From Salinisphaera sp. UBA1666 (lineage in GTDB: Bacteria; Pseudomonadota; Gammaproteobacteria; Nevskiales; Salinisphaeraceae): a DNA stretch of 8,655 bases. A model generated the notes under the pieces. That model did no database searches and was not told where the DNA came from. It saw only the letters and a program-made list of their open reading frames with translations. The position numbers and the translations under genes are program-made. The stretch's first letter is position 1. The number at the start of each line of letters is the position of its first letter. This document shows positions 7,618-8,655 of the stretch, piece after piece. The stretch lies in NCBI GenBank assembly GCA_002320455.1, contig DCKU01000166.1, positions 1 to 8,655 on the forward strand, given 5' to 3'.

Positions 7618-8388
7618 TCACTCGGGCTTCGGCCCCAGAATCTCGACCAGTTTCTTGTTGCGGGCCGCGCCCTGAAACACCTGAAGCTCGCCGTCGGCGT
7701 TCTTGTAGACGATGCCGGGTGTCCCCCGGATGCCCAGGCTTTTCATGAGCGCGCCGTTGGCGGTGATCTTGTCCTTGAGCTTGGCGGGCACGTCGTCCAT
7801 CGGCGCGATGCCGCCGGACGCATAGGTGCGCTCGTGCTCACGATAGGCCTGGGTCGGGTTCTTGGCCGCCAGAAGAGCCGCGGCCTTGCCCGGGCTCGAG
7901 GGCCGGATGACGCCGACCGGAATATGACGCAGCTGCACGCGGCCGGCTGCAACCCAGGGCCGGGCCGACTCGAAAAACCGATGACAATACGGGCAGTTGG
8001 GGTCGGTGATGACATAGACGGTACGCGCGGCATCAGCCGGACCGTCGGCAATCCAGGCCGAGCGCTCGAGCTGCTGCCACGCGTCTTTGGGCAAGCCCGG
8101 TTTAACGTCGGCGATGCCCATCAAGGGCGCGCGGCTCAGGTTCTTGCCGTTTTCATCCAGCAGCGTGCCGATGATCACGTGCTTGCCGTCCGGCGTCAGA
8201 TAGAGTGCGACAGGGCGCTGGCCGGCCTTGGCGGCATAGCCTGTCATCCCCTCGGGGGCATCGATTTTTTTGATCACCGTGACGCCCTGATCGGCCAATC
8301 GCTGTATGGGCGCCGGCCAGTCGGCTGCGTGGGCCAGGCCCGAGACGCAGGCAAGACACAGGCCCAGGCAGAGAATCCGCCGTTTCAT
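7618..8388 (-). CDS. dsbG: Thiol:disulfide interchange protein DsbG
   Basis: A 256-residue periplasmic protein of the DsbC/DsbG family. Residues 1-21 form a signal peptide ending AHA. The mature N-terminus (WPAPIQRLADQGVTVIKKIDAPEG) and the VALYLTPDGKHVIIG block near 60-74 correspond to the dimerisation domain of E. coli DsbG, which is about the same length (248). The thioredoxin-fold domain has the active site C132-P-Y-C135 in DPNCPYCHRFFESARPWV, the CPYC form of DsbG rather than the CGYC of DsbC. The cis-proline is P224 (GTPGIVY); DsbG also has Thr before this proline. In E. coli DsbG isomerises disulfides and protects single cysteines from sulfenylation, kept reduced by DsbD; no dsbD is seen here. 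The ribosome site before the ATG is weak (GAG). The protease gene follows 94 bp downstream. Confidence 0.93.
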   Translation of the reverse strand: MKRRILCLGLCLACVSGLAHAADWPAPIQRLADQGVTVIKKIDAPEGMTGYAAKAGQRPVALYLTPDGKHVIIGTLLDENGKNLSRAPLMGIADVKPGLPKDAWQQLERSAWIADGPADAARTVYVITDPNCPYCHRFFESARPWVAAGRVQLRHIPVGVIRPSSPGKAAALLAAKNPTQAYREHERTYASGGIAPMDDVPAKLKDKITANGALMKSLGIRGTPGIVYKNADGELQVFQGAARNKKLVEILGPKPE

Positions 8389-8655
8389 GTTGGCTCGTAG
8401 GTGCTTATCGATGACCCCAGCTTGAGCCAGTCGCTCGACAATGGCCAGTCCCGGCAGCGCTCGTATGACACATCAACTCACTCTAAACTGCGCTAGGGAA
8501 GCTCTGCACAACCTGTCGCGGTCGCGCCGGGTGCTTTGCGCGTGGCTGGCGAGGAAAGATGCGCGTAGCGTGCTTATTGCACGGTAGCGCACCTTGACGA
8601 CGACCAGGCGCGCGCAAAGCCCCGGCCGCTAAGCGGTTCGGCCTCACAGACGCCG
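8389..8655. other. Non-coding right end of the window
   Basis: No credible reading frame exists on either strand across these 267 bases. The dsbG promoter should lie in the left part, but I could not pick out convincing boxes. The segment GGGAAGCTCTGCACAA at 8496-8511, preceded by CTAG overlapping its first base (8493-8496), resembles from memory the terminal repeats of some insertion sequences. If so, an element would extend rightward past the window. The right part contains the nested inverted repeat listed separately and a small palindrome CCGCT-A-AGCGG (8626-8636). Confidence 0.5.
8533..8620. repeat. Nested imperfect inverted repeat, 88 bp
   Basis: GCTTTGCGCG (8533-8542) is the exact reverse complement of CGCGCAAAGC (8611-8620), and the pairing resumes with CTGG/CCAG after a three-base mismatch. 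Within the enclosed region, GCGCGTAGCGTGC and GCACGGTAGCGC form a second imperfect stem around TTATT (about 8561-8590). The whole could fold as one long interrupted hairpin in RNA or as a cruciform in DNA. It is not a recognisable tRNA, attC site or terminator. It could belong to a mobile-element end or a structured RNA; function unknown. Confidence 0.5.

Noticed and set aside
6147..7748. A 533-codon open frame on the plus strand opposite the M16 protease gene
   Set aside because: It lies antisense to a protease with a complete zinc motif and signal peptide. Its product is rich in Gly, Arg, His and Val with no recognisable family, as expected of an opposite-strand frame in GC-rich DNA.
7561..8400. 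A 279-codon plus-strand frame covering dsbG
   Set aside because: It is opposite a DsbG with a CPYC active site, cis-proline and signal peptide; the plus-strand product matches nothing I recognise.
8626..8655. GGTTCG near the right edge as the T-loop of a tRNA
   Set aside because: The flanking bases do not form a T-arm with the right spacing, and no matching acceptor, D or anticodon arms are found upstream.

Overview
The window is high-GC DNA, most likely from a gammaproteobacterium. The DsbG-type periplasmic isomerase, the LutABC lactate module and a ParDE locus all fit that group. A halophilic or marine lineage such as Salinisphaera is only a guess. All genes except a small ParD/ParE locus at the left edge lie on the minus strand, so most of the window reads right to left.

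Layout from left to right: (1) A strong near-perfect inverted repeat at 1-48. (2) A plus-strand type II toxin-antitoxin locus. The ParD-type antitoxin (188-418) is followed two bases later by a ParE-type toxin reading frame (421-696). The toxin frame is intact except for one in-frame amber codon at 541-543. (3) Convergent to it, on the minus strand, a RhuM-domain protein fused to a Fic/Doc domain (727-1749). (4) Only 26 bp upstream of that gene, the lutC-lutB-lutA cluster (1776-4611, transcribed lutA>lutB>lutC). Both internal junctions are ATGA stop/start overlaps, so this is a translationally coupled operon for lactate oxidation. (5) A full-length two-lobed M16B zinc protease with a signal peptide (4737-7523). 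(6) A DsbG-like thiol:disulfide protein (7618-8388). (7) A 267-bp non-coding right end with a nested inverted repeat and possibly the end of an insertion sequence.

Functionally, LutA, LutB and LutC are expected to form the cytoplasmic iron-sulfur/LUD complex that oxidises lactate to pyruvate. No lactate permease or regulator is present in the window. DsbG and the M16 protease both carry signal peptides and act in the envelope: one repairs or protects thiols, the other degrades peptides. The ParDE and RhuM-Fic genes look like accessory, horizontally mobile cargo placed against the end of the lut operon.

Nothing here is a clear, previously undescribed system. The points most worth a second look are the single-codon inactivation of parE beside an intact antitoxin, the antitoxin-less RhuM-Fic gene apparently riding on the lut operon, an Asn replacing a usual cluster-ligand Cys in LutB, and the inverted repeats at both window edges.
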